Shown here piece after piece: positions 8,945 through 17,483 of a DNA stretch of 34,105 nucleotides. The notes below the pieces were generated by a model that made no database searches, had not been told where the DNA came from, and worked only from the letters and a program-made list of their open reading frames with translations. Where the stretch lies: positions 1 through 34,105 of the forward strand of contig JAAVXK010000077.1 of assembly GCA_022790615.1 (NCBI GenBank). The letters run 5' to 3'. Numbering within the stretch: position 1 is the first letter of the stretch; the number at the start of each line of letters is the position of its first letter. The translations under genes were made by a program, and so were the position numbers. This stretch comes from Lachnospiraceae bacterium. GTDB taxonomy: Bacteria > Bacillota > Clostridia > Lachnospirales > Lachnospiraceae.

Positions 8945-11419
8945 TCAAATAAGCCATTTATTTCCTCTATTTATTATCTCCGTGTATATGCGCTCCCTGT
9001 TCTTTTTATCTCTAAGCGGCAGATATTTCTCCCGCAGACTATCTGAATTTTCGTTGTCTTTAAAACTAGTATTGGCAATATAACTGATTTTATCTAACAG
9101 GCTGTCAAAATCCGTAACCCTGTATCCAAACAGCTCTTTTTCAAGATTAATGTATGCGCCCTGTTTTTTAACATATTCCTCCGCGTCAAACTGGTAAAAT
9201 ATAACCGGTTTTCCAAGATAAAATATATCCCACGACGCGCTCGAATAATCCGTTATGAACATACTGCATTTCATTAAAAGCTCATTGATGTGGCAGTCGG
9301 CAAAATCTACCACCTTAACTCTGTCTCCCGCACTTTTTAGTTCCTTTGAGAACTGCCTGAACTTAGGATGAAGGCAGAATATCATTTCCATATCATTTTT
9401 TTCAAGAGTCCGTACGAGTCTGTCGCTGCTTAGAATCTCTGAATATATTTTGTAATAATCTGTCTTTACGAATTCTTCGGCGCTTGTCTCATATATCCAG
9501 TTCCTCCACGTAGGCATATAGAAAATAAAAGGCTTTTTTTGCGTGTTATTTTCAAGCTTATCCCATCTCGCAAGTCCCGTAACTATAATTTCTCTCTTGT
9601 CATATCCGAAAACCCTCTCAACTATGTCCCTCTCAAAGTCTGATGATGTGACAAACAAATCCGCTTTATTGGCATACTGGCTTCCATATATATTTTCTAC
9701 ACGCTTGAACCCCAGCACGCCGTGCTGCAAAAATACAAACGGCTTCTCACTAAGCTTTCTCATAACGGGCGTGTTTCCCGCCCTCCATCTGTAGCAGTGC
9801 CTCTTAGAATCCGTTGATATGAACATCCTCGCTATCTGTACGTCGATCAGGTGCCTTACCGACATGAAAGGAACCACCTTCCATCCGTATTTTCCTTTTA
9901 AGGCCTTATAATCGCGCTGTTTTTTTTCGATGACGTACCGCGGCTTCATTTTTTTATCATTTTTTTCAACAAAATATTCAAACATATAATAGGAATTGTC
10001 CTGAGCCGCCGTACAGAATTTCTCATAGAACATCATGACATTCCTTTTTCTGAAACACAGCTTAACGGCCGGAGCGGCCATCAGCGCAAGTCTCTCATTA
10101 ACCCTGTACCGAAATGAATCATACGCGCTTTTTTTTCTATACTCGAGCACCAACATTCCGCCCATTGTTTCAGTCAGGTATATAATACAGCCGTCATCGG
10201 TCTTATGGTAATACTTATATACATTTGACATTTTTTTAACAAAGCGTTCGCTTCCACTGACGACTCTGAATTCATATGTGTAATCATCCTTATCCGCAAG
10301 AAAGATTATCTCATACCTTAACGATTCCCACTCAACATCCCTGTAATTAAGCGTATAATAATCGCCGTCACCGGAAAAATCATATTCCGTCACCTTATCC
10401 TGCGTCTCGGAATAATGCCTGAGTTTAATCCTTCTATTGGCGAATCCATCCACGGGAAAATCAATCATTATATTGAATACGCCCTTTTTTACGCTAAAGT
10501 CTTTTGCCTCGGCGCGGTACATTCCCTTGTACATCATATCCCGGGACACTATTTTGCAGCAAAGTCTCGACAGCTTGTCAAAGTATACCTGTTCGGCGCT
10601 GTCAAAACTTTTATCTTGCTTTCTTACCGGTTCGGATATAAGGTATCTCTCACTCTCGTCGGCCCCGGTCTTCTGAACGTAATCTCTTTTGCCCGCATCC
10701 TTCGCCCTTATCTCGATTCTTCCCTGGCAGAATGTTCCGTCAAGATTGAGCATGAGATGTACTTCCCACAGCTTACCTACCTGGTTTCCATCTATATTGT
10801 CAAACTCCGAAAAATCTATCGTAAATTTCTTTTCACCCGTCCGGCATACTCCCTGACTGATTCTTTTAAAAAGCTTCAGCGACCTGCTCCAAAGCCATAC
10901 CTCGGACTGTTCTATATTTTTTTCAAAGCTGTTTCTCAGCGTAAACTCCGCTTTTTTGCCGTCAACGCTATACTCCTCCACTATGACCGGAGTCCTTTTT
11001 ATTCCCGTACTTTTATACTTCCATTTTCTTATTACAAATATGGAGTCTTTGTCAAGCGCCCCCATATAGTGCGTCTTGTTGACCGGATTAAAATAAAGTT
11101 TCTCCTCACTCAGCTCAACAAGCCTGCCTACCTCTTTGTCATTTTCCATATCCCGGTATTTCAACAGGAGTTCCTCGTCGCCCGCGCTTATTACAGGATA
11201 CCATGTCCCTCCCGCAAATTTCTCATTATCAACATCAGCCTCAAACCGGTATATATCCGGTTCCCCGGTTCCTGCACACGCAACAGCCGTATAATCCTCA
11301 TTCAACCTGATGTTTTTTAAAGTTACGGTTGGAACGGTTTTCGTATGTTCAAGCTTCACAGTCCCCCTAAAAACACCTTTTTCTATTGAATAATCCAAAA
11401 GATTCGCGTATTCTGCCAT
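8945..11419 (-). CDS. large CDP-glycerol glycerophosphotransferase with beta-rich N-terminal region
   Basis: This 824-residue protein has a C-terminal glycerophosphotransferase domain from about residue 450: FLQHGVLGFKRV (563-574), TGLARWDKL (614-622), YMPTWRNW (634-641), CLHPKF (682-687), ITDYSS (722-727) and KPVIFYQFD (737-745). QHG replaces the WHG of its neighbours, placing it in a different subgroup. Residues 1-430 look mainly beta-stranded, contain repeated charged Tyr-rich stretches such as KWKYKSTG and RDVEWESLRYE, and have no family I recognise. They resemble accessory strand-rich regions seen ahead of some TagF/TarQ-like polymerases. AGGAGG lies five bases before the ATG. It is the first gene of the run 11419-1 behind a promoter-like site, and is the best candidate for a chain-extending polymerase, which is inference. 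Confidence 0.9.
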   Translation of the reverse strand: MAEYANLLDYSIEKGVFRGTVKLEHTKTVPTVTLKNIRLNEDYTAVACAGTGEPDIYRFEADVDNEKFAGGTWYPVISAGDEELLLKYRDMENDKEVGRLVELSEEKLYFNPVNKTHYMGALDKDSIFVIRKWKYKSTGIKRTPVIVEEYSVDGKKAEFTLRNSFEKNIEQSEVWLWSRSLKLFKRISQGVCRTGEKKFTIDFSEFDNIDGNQVGKLWEVHLMLNLDGTFCQGRIEIRAKDAGKRDYVQKTGADESERYLISEPVRKQDKSFDSAEQVYFDKLSRLCCKIVSRDMMYKGMYRAEAKDFSVKKGVFNIMIDFPVDGFANRRIKLRHYSETQDKVTEYDFSGDGDYYTLNYRDVEWESLRYEIIFLADKDDYTYEFRVVSGSERFVKKMSNVYKYYHKTDDGCIIYLTETMGGMLVLEYRKKSAYDSFRYRVNERLALMAAPAVKLCFRKRNVMMFYEKFCTAAQDNSYYMFEYFVEKNDKKMKPRYVIEKKQRDYKALKGKYGWKVVPFMSVRHLIDVQIARMFISTDSKRHCYRWRAGNTPVMRKLSEKPFVFLQHGVLGFKRVENIYGSQYANKADLFVTSSDFERDIVERVFGYDKREIIVTGLARWDKLENNTQKKPFIFYMPTWRNWIYETSAEEFVKTDYYKIYSEILSSDRLVRTLEKNDMEMIFCLHPKFRQFSKELKSAGDRVKVVDFADCHINELLMKCSMFITDYSSASWDIFYLGKPVIFYQFDAEEYVKKQGAYINLEKELFGYRVTDFDSLLDKISYIANTSFKDNENSDSLREKYLPLRDKKNRERIYTEIINRGNKWLI

Positions 11420-11465
11420 ATTACCCTCCTGTGTGCAGTTTTTAACGTAACATAAAGATGTTGTT

Positions 11466-11494
11466 ATTATACCAAAGTTTTGACATAATATCCA
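11466..11494 (-). promoter_or_regulatory. candidate promoter of the glycerophosphate-polymer operon
   Basis: Read on the minus strand there is TGGATA, a 17-base spacer, and TATAAT. The -10 is perfect and the -35 matches four of six. Transcription would start near 11459 and leave a 40-base leader before the ATG at 11419. No other convincing promoter is seen between the genes down to position 1, where gaps are 1-70 bases. Confidence 0.6.
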
Positions 11495-11570
11495 GCCGGA
11501 TGTGTGTTGATAACTTTCCGTTATTAATCACACGCCGTTCACACACTTTCTGAATTAATTATGTAATTTG

Positions 11571-12419
11571 CTACTCATTCAAATTAATCTTGTCAATCCC
11601 CAAAATATTACGAGAAGAAATATACATATAATTATTTTCTATATGTGTACGCCCCGACAGCTTTAATGGTATATTCATTACTTTTACTTTTTCTAAGGTA
11701 TCTTTTTTCCAAAAGGCAATTTCTGAACAGGGATAGGAAACTGTTATCAGCCTATCGTCATATATCCCCGCGCAATCAAACATCTTTTTGTGCACATTCT
11801 TAATGAAATATTCAATTTCAAAATCTCTCATACTGATTTTGAATAGTTTTCCGTCGTGGCTTGCGGCATATAATGTTTCTCCGTCTATATACAGGCTGCC
11901 GATATTTTTCTTCCCTAAAACAAGAGTTTTGTCTATGGAAAAAGTCGATTTATCTAATAGTAACACTTTCCCATCTACCGTTCCGGTAACTAAGTATGAA
12001 TCATATGTTTTTATGCTCCACATACTACTTTCGGAAATAATAAACTCCTTTGCCAGATACGACTGTCTGTCAAGCGTAATAATCTTTCCATTACGGATGG
12101 AACAATAAACAGTATCTTTATCAACTGCCATCCCGCATATATCAGAACTCAAATCATTGCCTAATTGCCATTTACCAATCAGTTCGTAATCCTTTTGATT
12201 TAATATATAAAGCGTGCAAAAATCATATATAAAAATATGTTCATTATCTGCAATTAATTTCCTCGATAATCCTTCTTTCTCAAAAACCGGCTTTTGCAGT
12301 ACAATCTGTCCGGAGTATTTATCAATTTTAACTAAATTTTTTCCACAAATGCAGTCAATACAATTCCCGGTAACATTGAAACCTGTTACAATTCCACTTA
12401 AATCTGCTATATGTTCCAT
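11571..12419 (-). CDS. cytoplasmic beta-propeller (WD40/PQQ-like repeat) protein
   Basis: This 282-residue protein is made of repeated four-strand blades. Signatures such as VKIDKYSGQIVL, LYILNQKDYELIGKW, IITLDRQSYLAKEF, VLLLDKSTFSIDKTL and LFKISMRDFEIEYF recur about every 40 residues, giving six or seven blades. There is no signal peptide or membrane segment, so it should be cytosolic and act in binding rather than catalysis; no partner can be named. GAGGTG precedes the ATG. Its base composition is visibly more AT-rich than the operon on either side, and the gene stands alone between a putative terminator and the operon promoter. It may have been acquired separately, possibly as a cargo gene. 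Confidence 0.8.
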   Translation of the reverse strand: MEHIADLSGIVTGFNVTGNCIDCICGKNLVKIDKYSGQIVLQKPVFEKEGLSRKLIADNEHIFIYDFCTLYILNQKDYELIGKWQLGNDLSSDICGMAVDKDTVYCSIRNGKIITLDRQSYLAKEFIISESSMWSIKTYDSYLVTGTVDGKVLLLDKSTFSIDKTLVLGKKNIGSLYIDGETLYAASHDGKLFKISMRDFEIEYFIKNVHKKMFDCAGIYDDRLITVSYPCSEIAFWKKDTLEKVKVMNIPLKLSGRTHIENNYMYISSRNILGIDKINLNE

Positions 12420-12463
12420 ACTTTCACCTCAAAAAATTCAAAGTAATTCGTTTTTACCATCCC

Positions 12464-12553
12464 CGTACAGTTTGAATTAAACATATTACGCTAATCTATA
12501 TACAGTACGTCTCTCAGCGTTCAGCGTACAAACTGTATATGAATATAATACAT
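12464..12553. promoter_or_regulatory. leader region with inverted and direct repeats upstream of the beta-propeller gene
   Basis: A 9-base inverted repeat (ACTGTATAT / ATATACAGT) brackets a segment holding the direct repeat TCAGCG-T-TCAGCG. A related CGTACAGTTT lies nearer the gene. The arrangement is operator-like. I could not place a convincing -35/-10 pair, so any role in control of the 11571-12419 gene is a guess. Confidence 0.3.
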
Positions 12554-12602
12554 TAATATAATACGAGGACAAAAGAAATTCTGTAAATTGATGCAACACA
12601 AC

Positions 12603-12624
12603 GACCCTGCCAAACAGCAGGGTC
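12603..12624 (-). terminator. stem-loop terminator candidate after the SGNH gene
   Basis: An 8-bp perfect GC-rich stem (GACCCTGC / GCAGGGTC) with a six-base loop lies 24 bases past the stop of the 12648-14006 gene. On the minus strand it is followed by GTTGTGTTG, a weak U-rich tail, so termination may be partial. Confidence 0.6.
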
Positions 12625-12647
12625 CTTTATAGTATTATAATCCGCAA

Positions 12648-14006
12648 TTAATATTCATAATCATCCTTCGTCTTCTCGTACACGTTTCTCACATTATCTT
12701 CTCTTCCCTCTCTGGCCTTGAGCGACTCGTCGTCAAAATATGGACTGTCTTTCACTACATTACTGTCGTCGTCATAATCTTTGAGCTCGATTGTTCCGTT
12801 CACCACATACTCTTTTCTGAGGATATCGTACTGCTTTTCCCTCTGGGCCAGATAATCTGCCACAGTAATTGCAAGCTCGGAATCATCTTTTTCACAGTCT
12901 GCGACATCTGAATATACGTGGTAGCCGAAATGAGTGAAAAGGGTTTCATCTTTATCCGAATATACCTGCTTGTTCTCTTTCATCGTCTCAAGCATAAGGT
13001 CGCCGACGTCATAGAAGAAATGTCCATAATTGTAGAAGTTATACGGGTTAAGAATGATGTCGTTATAATCGCTGAAATCCCACACATCTCCCACGATTTT
13101 AACTACCTCTCCGTAATAATTCCAAAACTGCGGTCCCTCGTATACCGCCATCTCGCTTATGAACGACGGTACAAATAATACCGAAAGCTCCGCTCCGTTC
13201 TCGTCGCATACAGACTTAATCCTTCTGAGCGCCTCAAGACAGAGTTTCATATCCTCGGACTGCTCAAGCTCTTCATTGAAAAGCTTATTTAACTGCAGGT
13301 CAAAATTATAAGTTTCAGGCTTAACTCCCTTTTCCTTTTCGCTTTTTGTCTGCTCATAAAGGACATATCGTTTCTCAAACCATTCAGGGTCAAGAGAAAC
13401 TGCGTCATAATATTTTCCTATGTTTCGCTCTCCGGTAGGAAGCTCGGGATAAGCAACGGGATTCGTCTTTCCCTCGTCAATCTTTTCCGTCTCCTCGTCT
13501 GCAACTTTCAGGTTCTTCATGAGCATCTTAAAGACTTCTGCAATTTTAGACCTTCCGTCAACCTGCGCCGGCGTAACGTAGGTATCGCCCATATCCTGTC
13601 TTGAATATGATTTTACCTCGATACTGCTTATGCAAAGCATAATCTTTTTAACGTCGTCGTCCTGTTCAAATATATAATTGATATATTTTTCATATTCCTC
13701 AAAGTTACCCGACTGGATGTATGAATTGTAATACTTATGGCCGTCAAACTTCTCCATACTGTCAGCCCTGATTCCGCTGGACTTTGAGCCGCCGATTATA
13801 TACGCGTCATACTCGTCGGCAAAGTTCTTGATTCTCTCTGCCTTAAGAACTCTCGTATAGTAGTCGTCGTTTAACTCAAAATAATTTCCTCCCTGAAACC
13901 TGAAATATCCGTAAGGGTCCACGAAATAATTGACAGAGCATATAAACACCAAAACCAATATTATTATTGCAACAAACGCTATAAACCATCTTTTTGCAGT
14001 TTTCAT
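12648..14006 (-). CDS. membrane-anchored SGNH-like (DltD/AlgJ-type) partner of an MBOAT acyltransferase
   Basis: This 452-residue protein has an N-terminal signal anchor (about 7-27) followed by an extracytoplasmic domain. VDPYGYF (29-35) and GGSKSSG (72-78) match the start of DltD-like SGNH proteins, with Ser74 as the likely nucleophile; YGHFFYDVGD (327-336) looks like the His block, with His329. The C-terminal 50 residues are highly charged. GGAGG precedes the ATG by eight bases. It follows the MBOAT gene by about 120 bases in the same direction. MBOAT and SGNH pairs carry an acyl group across the membrane and place it on an exported polymer. The rest of a dlt or alginate operon is absent, so acetylation of a surface glycan is more likely than D-alanylation. 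Confidence 0.8.
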   Translation of the reverse strand: MKTAKRWFIAFVAIIILVLVFICSVNYFVDPYGYFRFQGGNYFELNDDYYTRVLKAERIKNFADEYDAYIIGGSKSSGIRADSMEKFDGHKYYNSYIQSGNFEEYEKYINYIFEQDDDVKKIMLCISSIEVKSYSRQDMGDTYVTPAQVDGRSKIAEVFKMLMKNLKVADEETEKIDEGKTNPVAYPELPTGERNIGKYYDAVSLDPEWFEKRYVLYEQTKSEKEKGVKPETYNFDLQLNKLFNEELEQSEDMKLCLEALRRIKSVCDENGAELSVLFVPSFISEMAVYEGPQFWNYYGEVVKIVGDVWDFSDYNDIILNPYNFYNYGHFFYDVGDLMLETMKENKQVYSDKDETLFTHFGYHVYSDVADCEKDDSELAITVADYLAQREKQYDILRKEYVVNGTIELKDYDDDSNVVKDSPYFDDESLKAREGREDNVRNVYEKTKDDYEY

Positions 14007-14127
14007 TTATCTATCCTCCAAAATTCATCCCGCCGTGACAGGAATGATTTTTCACACACACCCTGAACGAATTGCAAAAATTGCGAAGTGCAGGGCGCGC
14101 ATTACTCAATTTTTATGAAACGCTGTA

Positions 14128-15576
14128 CTAGAACTGGAAGTATAAGAACTGTACTACCTTGTCCATCTTAAATATACATATGGAAAGCAATACCGCTGCA
14201 TACACAAGATAATACCATTTCTTAGTCGTAAATTTATCTGAAATGGTCTTAGTCGTAGGCGTAAACCAACAAATGAACAAACCTATCAGACACGTAAGTC
14301 CCATAGTCTGGTGGTTGGCTACGAATGATGCGACATTATGCGCTATTTCAGACATGCCGGAGCCGAGCGATGCAAAGTTAAACATGCCCTCGTACACATT
14401 CCATGCGTCGGTAAATGTGTTGCTGACAAACAGTACCCTCACGAGAATTGCAAGTATGAAAGTAAGCGGTACGCCAAGCCAGAGAGGAGTCTTCTTCCCT
14501 TTCCTGTTGCGCCAGGCCGCAATACATACAAGAGCCCCGTTTATCACTCCCCAGACAACGAACGTCCATCCTGCCCCATGCCAGAAGCCTGACACGAAGA
14601 AAGTGACCATGGTTGCAATATAATAATTCCTGTATTTTACGTTCTTTTTATATACGCTTCTGAAAATATAGGCTCCAAGGAAACGCGAGAGCGTCATATG
14701 CCAGCGTTTCCAGTAGTCCTGAAAATCTTTTGCCTTATAAGGCGAGTCAAAGTTCTGCGGAATAGCGATATTGAACATCCAGCCGAGTCCGATTGCCATG
14801 TCCGCGTAACCGGAAAGGTCAAAATAATACGAAACGGTATATTCAAGCGAATAGAACCATGAACTGAGAAACTTGAGCGTTCCGTTCGCCATAATCTCAT
14901 TCAGGTTGTTGAAGAAAAGCTCTGCATCCGTTGTAAGCGGGTCGGCAAGAAGCATTTTTTTCGCGCATCCGATGGAAAATATAAATAAACCTTTTGCAAC
15001 ATTCTCATAGTTGAGCCTCTGGTTGTTTCTGTCGGCAAACTGCGGAACAACCTCCTTGTGATGGATAATCGGTCCAACAATAAGCTGCGGGAAAAACGTA
15101 ATGAATAAAAGATAATTTGTAACGTCATATTCCTGCGTCTCGCCCCTGTACGAATCGACGAGGAAAGCGATGAGCTGGAATGTAAAGAAAGAAATACCGA
15201 TAGGCAGGATTATGTGCTTTAACGCTATATCCGAACCCGTTACATAGTTAAAATTCGAAATAAAGAAATCGGTATACTTATAGTAGCCAAGCAGGCCTAC
15301 ATTTGCAAGAACACCGACGAGGAGAAGAAGCTTCCTCTCACGCTTGTGTTCATCCCCCTGTATACTTCCAAGCGTTGTTCCGATAATATAGTTACCAATC
15401 ACGCTTCCCATAAAGAATGGGAAGAAATCAGGACTTCCCTGCGCATAAAAATAAAATGACGCAAGAATAAGCCATATTTTAGCCATCTGATTCAGTTTCA
15501 GATGGTGAAGTACAAAATATACCGTAAATACTATCGGCAAAAATAATAAAATAAACTGATATGTTGAAAAAATCAT
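14128..15576 (-). CDS. MBOAT family O-acyltransferase (AlgI/DltB-like)
   Basis: This 482-residue polytopic membrane protein has about ten hydrophobic segments. The diagnostic motifs are FFPQLIVGPI (161-170), DYWKRWHMTLSRFLG (287-301) with His293, and SGFWHGAGWTFVVWG (329-343) with the catalytic His333. These enzymes accept an acyl group from the cytoplasmic side and pass it through the membrane to an SGNH partner, here the next gene. I start at MIFSTYQF (ATG 15576), the standard N-terminus, with AGGA about ten bases upstream. A GTG twelve codons earlier is in frame but lacks a better site and would add a basic tail. No acyl carrier protein or adenylating enzyme lies nearby, which argues against a DltB role. 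Confidence 0.93.
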   Translation of the reverse strand: MIFSTYQFILLFLPIVFTVYFVLHHLKLNQMAKIWLILASFYFYAQGSPDFFPFFMGSVIGNYIIGTTLGSIQGDEHKRERKLLLLVGVLANVGLLGYYKYTDFFISNFNYVTGSDIALKHIILPIGISFFTFQLIAFLVDSYRGETQEYDVTNYLLFITFFPQLIVGPIIHHKEVVPQFADRNNQRLNYENVAKGLFIFSIGCAKKMLLADPLTTDAELFFNNLNEIMANGTLKFLSSWFYSLEYTVSYYFDLSGYADMAIGLGWMFNIAIPQNFDSPYKAKDFQDYWKRWHMTLSRFLGAYIFRSVYKKNVKYRNYYIATMVTFFVSGFWHGAGWTFVVWGVINGALVCIAAWRNRKGKKTPLWLGVPLTFILAILVRVLFVSNTFTDAWNVYEGMFNFASLGSGMSEIAHNVASFVANHQTMGLTCLIGLFICWFTPTTKTISDKFTTKKWYYLVYAAVLLSICIFKMDKVVQFLYFQF

Positions 15577-15689
15577 TTTTCCGGAATCCTTTCGTATATA
15601 ACCTGCAAACACAGACTTGATGTGACTTGTTGACTTATATTTACTTTAACCGTATTCATCCGTGCGGAATCTTTCCGTAATTGCCTCAC

Positions 15690-17192
15690 TTACAGCGGAA
15701 TGTTTCCGTGTTTCTTCGTCACACCCGCAATCATCTTTCTTCCCGCCAGCATAAGAATGTCCGCATATAGCCTCTCCCTCGTCGCCTCGGGCTTAATCAC
15801 CTCGTCGACATAACCGTGCATTGTCGCAACCTTTGCATTCATGAAGTCCTTGTTGTATTCCTCAATCTTTTCCTCACGGAACGACTTCTTTTCTCCGGGC
15901 TCCATATTTTTCATTGCTTTCGCAAACAAAATGTCAACGGCTCCCTCGGCGCCCATAACGGCTATCTCGGCGCCCGGCCATGCATATACAAAATCCGCGC
16001 GCAGGTGTTTGCTGCACATCGCTATATATGCCCCTCCGTATGCCTTTCTGAGAATTACATTGAGCTTCGTGGTCGTCGCCTCGGAGTACGCATAAAGAAG
16101 CTTTGCACCGTGTCTTATGATTCCCTTTTTCTCCTGATTGCTGCCCGGAAGGAAGCCCGGAACGTCAGTGAGCGTTATGATAGGAATATTGTAGGCGTCG
16201 CAATACCTTATGAATCTTGCGCCCTTGTCACTGGCGTCGCAGTCGAGCGCGCCCGCCGCAAACTTCGGCTGGTTAGCGACGAATCCGACTGTTATGCCTT
16301 TAAGCTTTCCAAAACCGACTACGATATTTTTTGCAAACTGCTCCATTATTTCGATAAAGGAGTCCTCATCGGCAATATTGTATATGATATCCCTTATATC
16401 GTAGGATTTGTTTCTCTCCTCAGGTATTATGTGGTCCATTTCATACCTGAACACACCGTTCTGCGTATAATCCGAAAATTCTTTAACCGCAAGCTCTTTT
16501 TCGCTGTAGCACTGCGGAATCGTATCAAGCAGTTTCCTGACCTTCGCAAAGCAGCCGTTCTCATCTTCACACCTGAAATGCGCGACTCCGCTCGTAGAGG
16601 AGTGTACCTCCGCTCCTCCGAGCTCGGCGGCCGTTATATCTTCATTCGTCACGCTCTTGATTACCTTCGGGCCGGTCACATACATCTGGCTTATATCGTC
16701 GATAACGAATATAAAATCCGTTATTCCCGGCGAATAAACGGCTCCTCCGGCACAGTTTCCGGCAATAATGGATATCTGCGGTATATATCCCGACGCCATC
16801 GTATTATAGTAAAATATTTCGCCATATCCGGCAAGCGCGTTTACGCCCTCCTGAATTCTGGCCCCGCCGGAATCGTTTATACCGATTATCGGACACCTGT
16901 TTTCAATAGCGAGCTTTATTACATTTGCAATCTTGTAACCGTGCTGTTTTCCGAGAGTTCCGCCGATAACGGTAAAATCTTCGGAATATATGAACACTTT
17001 CCGCCCGTTTATACTGCCATATCCGGTTATAACCCCGTCATAAGGGAACTGTCCGGGTTTTAATCCGAATGTCTCCTCGAGGTTCGTAACCCCGGACTGT
17101 ATCTCCCTGAATGAATTACTGTCAAGTAAACACTGTATTCTCTCTATCGCGTGGAGTTTGCCTTTGGCATGTTGCTTCTCAATCTGATACAC
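15690..17192 (-). CDS. acyl-CoA carboxylase/decarboxylase carboxyltransferase subunit (PccB/MmdA-like)
   Basis: This 500-residue crotonase-fold carboxyltransferase carries YDGVITGYGSING (51-63), SGGARIQEGV (108-117), GNCAGGAVYSPGITDF (145-160) and, in the C-terminal half, GGAYIAM. These oxyanion loops bind acyl-CoA and carboxybiotin. The family moves CO2 between biotin and a short acyl-CoA such as propionyl-CoA or methylmalonyl-CoA; substrate cannot be read from the sequence. The start is GTG with GGGAG ten bases upstream. No biotin carboxylase, biotin carrier or sodium-pump subunit is adjacent, so partners must be encoded elsewhere if it is functional. Neighbours are unrelated in role. Confidence 0.92.
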   Translation of the reverse strand: MYQIEKQHAKGKLHAIERIQCLLDSNSFREIQSGVTNLEETFGLKPGQFPYDGVITGYGSINGRKVFIYSEDFTVIGGTLGKQHGYKIANVIKLAIENRCPIIGINDSGGARIQEGVNALAGYGEIFYYNTMASGYIPQISIIAGNCAGGAVYSPGITDFIFVIDDISQMYVTGPKVIKSVTNEDITAAELGGAEVHSSTSGVAHFRCEDENGCFAKVRKLLDTIPQCYSEKELAVKEFSDYTQNGVFRYEMDHIIPEERNKSYDIRDIIYNIADEDSFIEIMEQFAKNIVVGFGKLKGITVGFVANQPKFAAGALDCDASDKGARFIRYCDAYNIPIITLTDVPGFLPGSNQEKKGIIRHGAKLLYAYSEATTTKLNVILRKAYGGAYIAMCSKHLRADFVYAWPGAEIAVMGAEGAVDILFAKAMKNMEPGEKKSFREEKIEEYNKDFMNAKVATMHGYVDEVIKPEATRERLYADILMLAGRKMIAGVTKKHGNIPL

Positions 17193-17240
17193 TTTTATTT
17201 CACTCCCTGCATTTTTATGGTTTTACATAGTCATTCGACA

Positions 17241-17272
17241 ACATATTCAAAAAATATGTCAAAAATATGTCA
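17241..17272. promoter_or_regulatory. AT-rich direct and inverted repeats upstream of the carboxyltransferase gene
   Basis: CAAAAAATATGT and CAAAAATATGT lie head to tail at 17248-17270, and ACATATT / AATATGT forms a 7-bp inverted repeat overlapping them. They sit about 50-80 bases before the GTG start. The pattern is what a repressor site might look like. No clean promoter was found, so this is tentative. Confidence 0.35.
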
Positions 17273-17383
17273 GAATTATGCGTCCCTCCGTTATTTATAT
17301 TTTTTTATCTTAGAAACCCGTAAATCTGCAGACATGTACCTTTTATTCCCGCATACGCAAAATTTTGCACGGCTCACAGTACA

Positions 17384-17417
17384 GTCAAATACCCCGCAAC
17401 AGACTACGGGGTATGAC
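17384..17417. repeat. 34-nt hairpin element, copy 1 (downstream of pheT)
   Basis: The element runs from GTCAAATACCCCG to CGGGGTATGAC and folds as an 8-bp stem ATACCCCG / CGGGGTAT. A second copy at 21576-21609 has the same length and 29 of 34 identical bases. Here it lies about 70 bases past the pheT stop and could double as its terminator, though the T run is better on the plus strand (six Ts at 17422-17427). Confidence 0.7.
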
Positions 17418-17483
17418 ACAATTTTTTAGTTTAACCCTATTGGGCCTCTATATCAGAAAAATATAAAAGTTTTAGTTCTGACA

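Noticed and set aside
10415-11320. A 301-codon open frame on the plus strand inside the large glycerophosphotransferase gene
   Set aside because: It is antisense to a clear gene with catalytic motifs, has no ribosome site or family features, and its residue make-up is that of a shadow frame.
11480-11485. TTGACA on the plus strand as a promoter -35
   Set aside because: No acceptable -10 follows at 16-18 bases and no plus-strand gene lies downstream.
15629-15657. TTGACT-17-TATTCA on the plus strand upstream of the carboxyltransferase 3' end
   Set aside because: It would drive only antisense transcription and the matches are within chance for this AT content.
15816-17063. A 415-codon plus-strand open frame opposite the carboxyltransferase gene
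   Set aside because: It mirrors a conserved enzyme gene codon for codon; length comes from the strong codon bias of the real gene.
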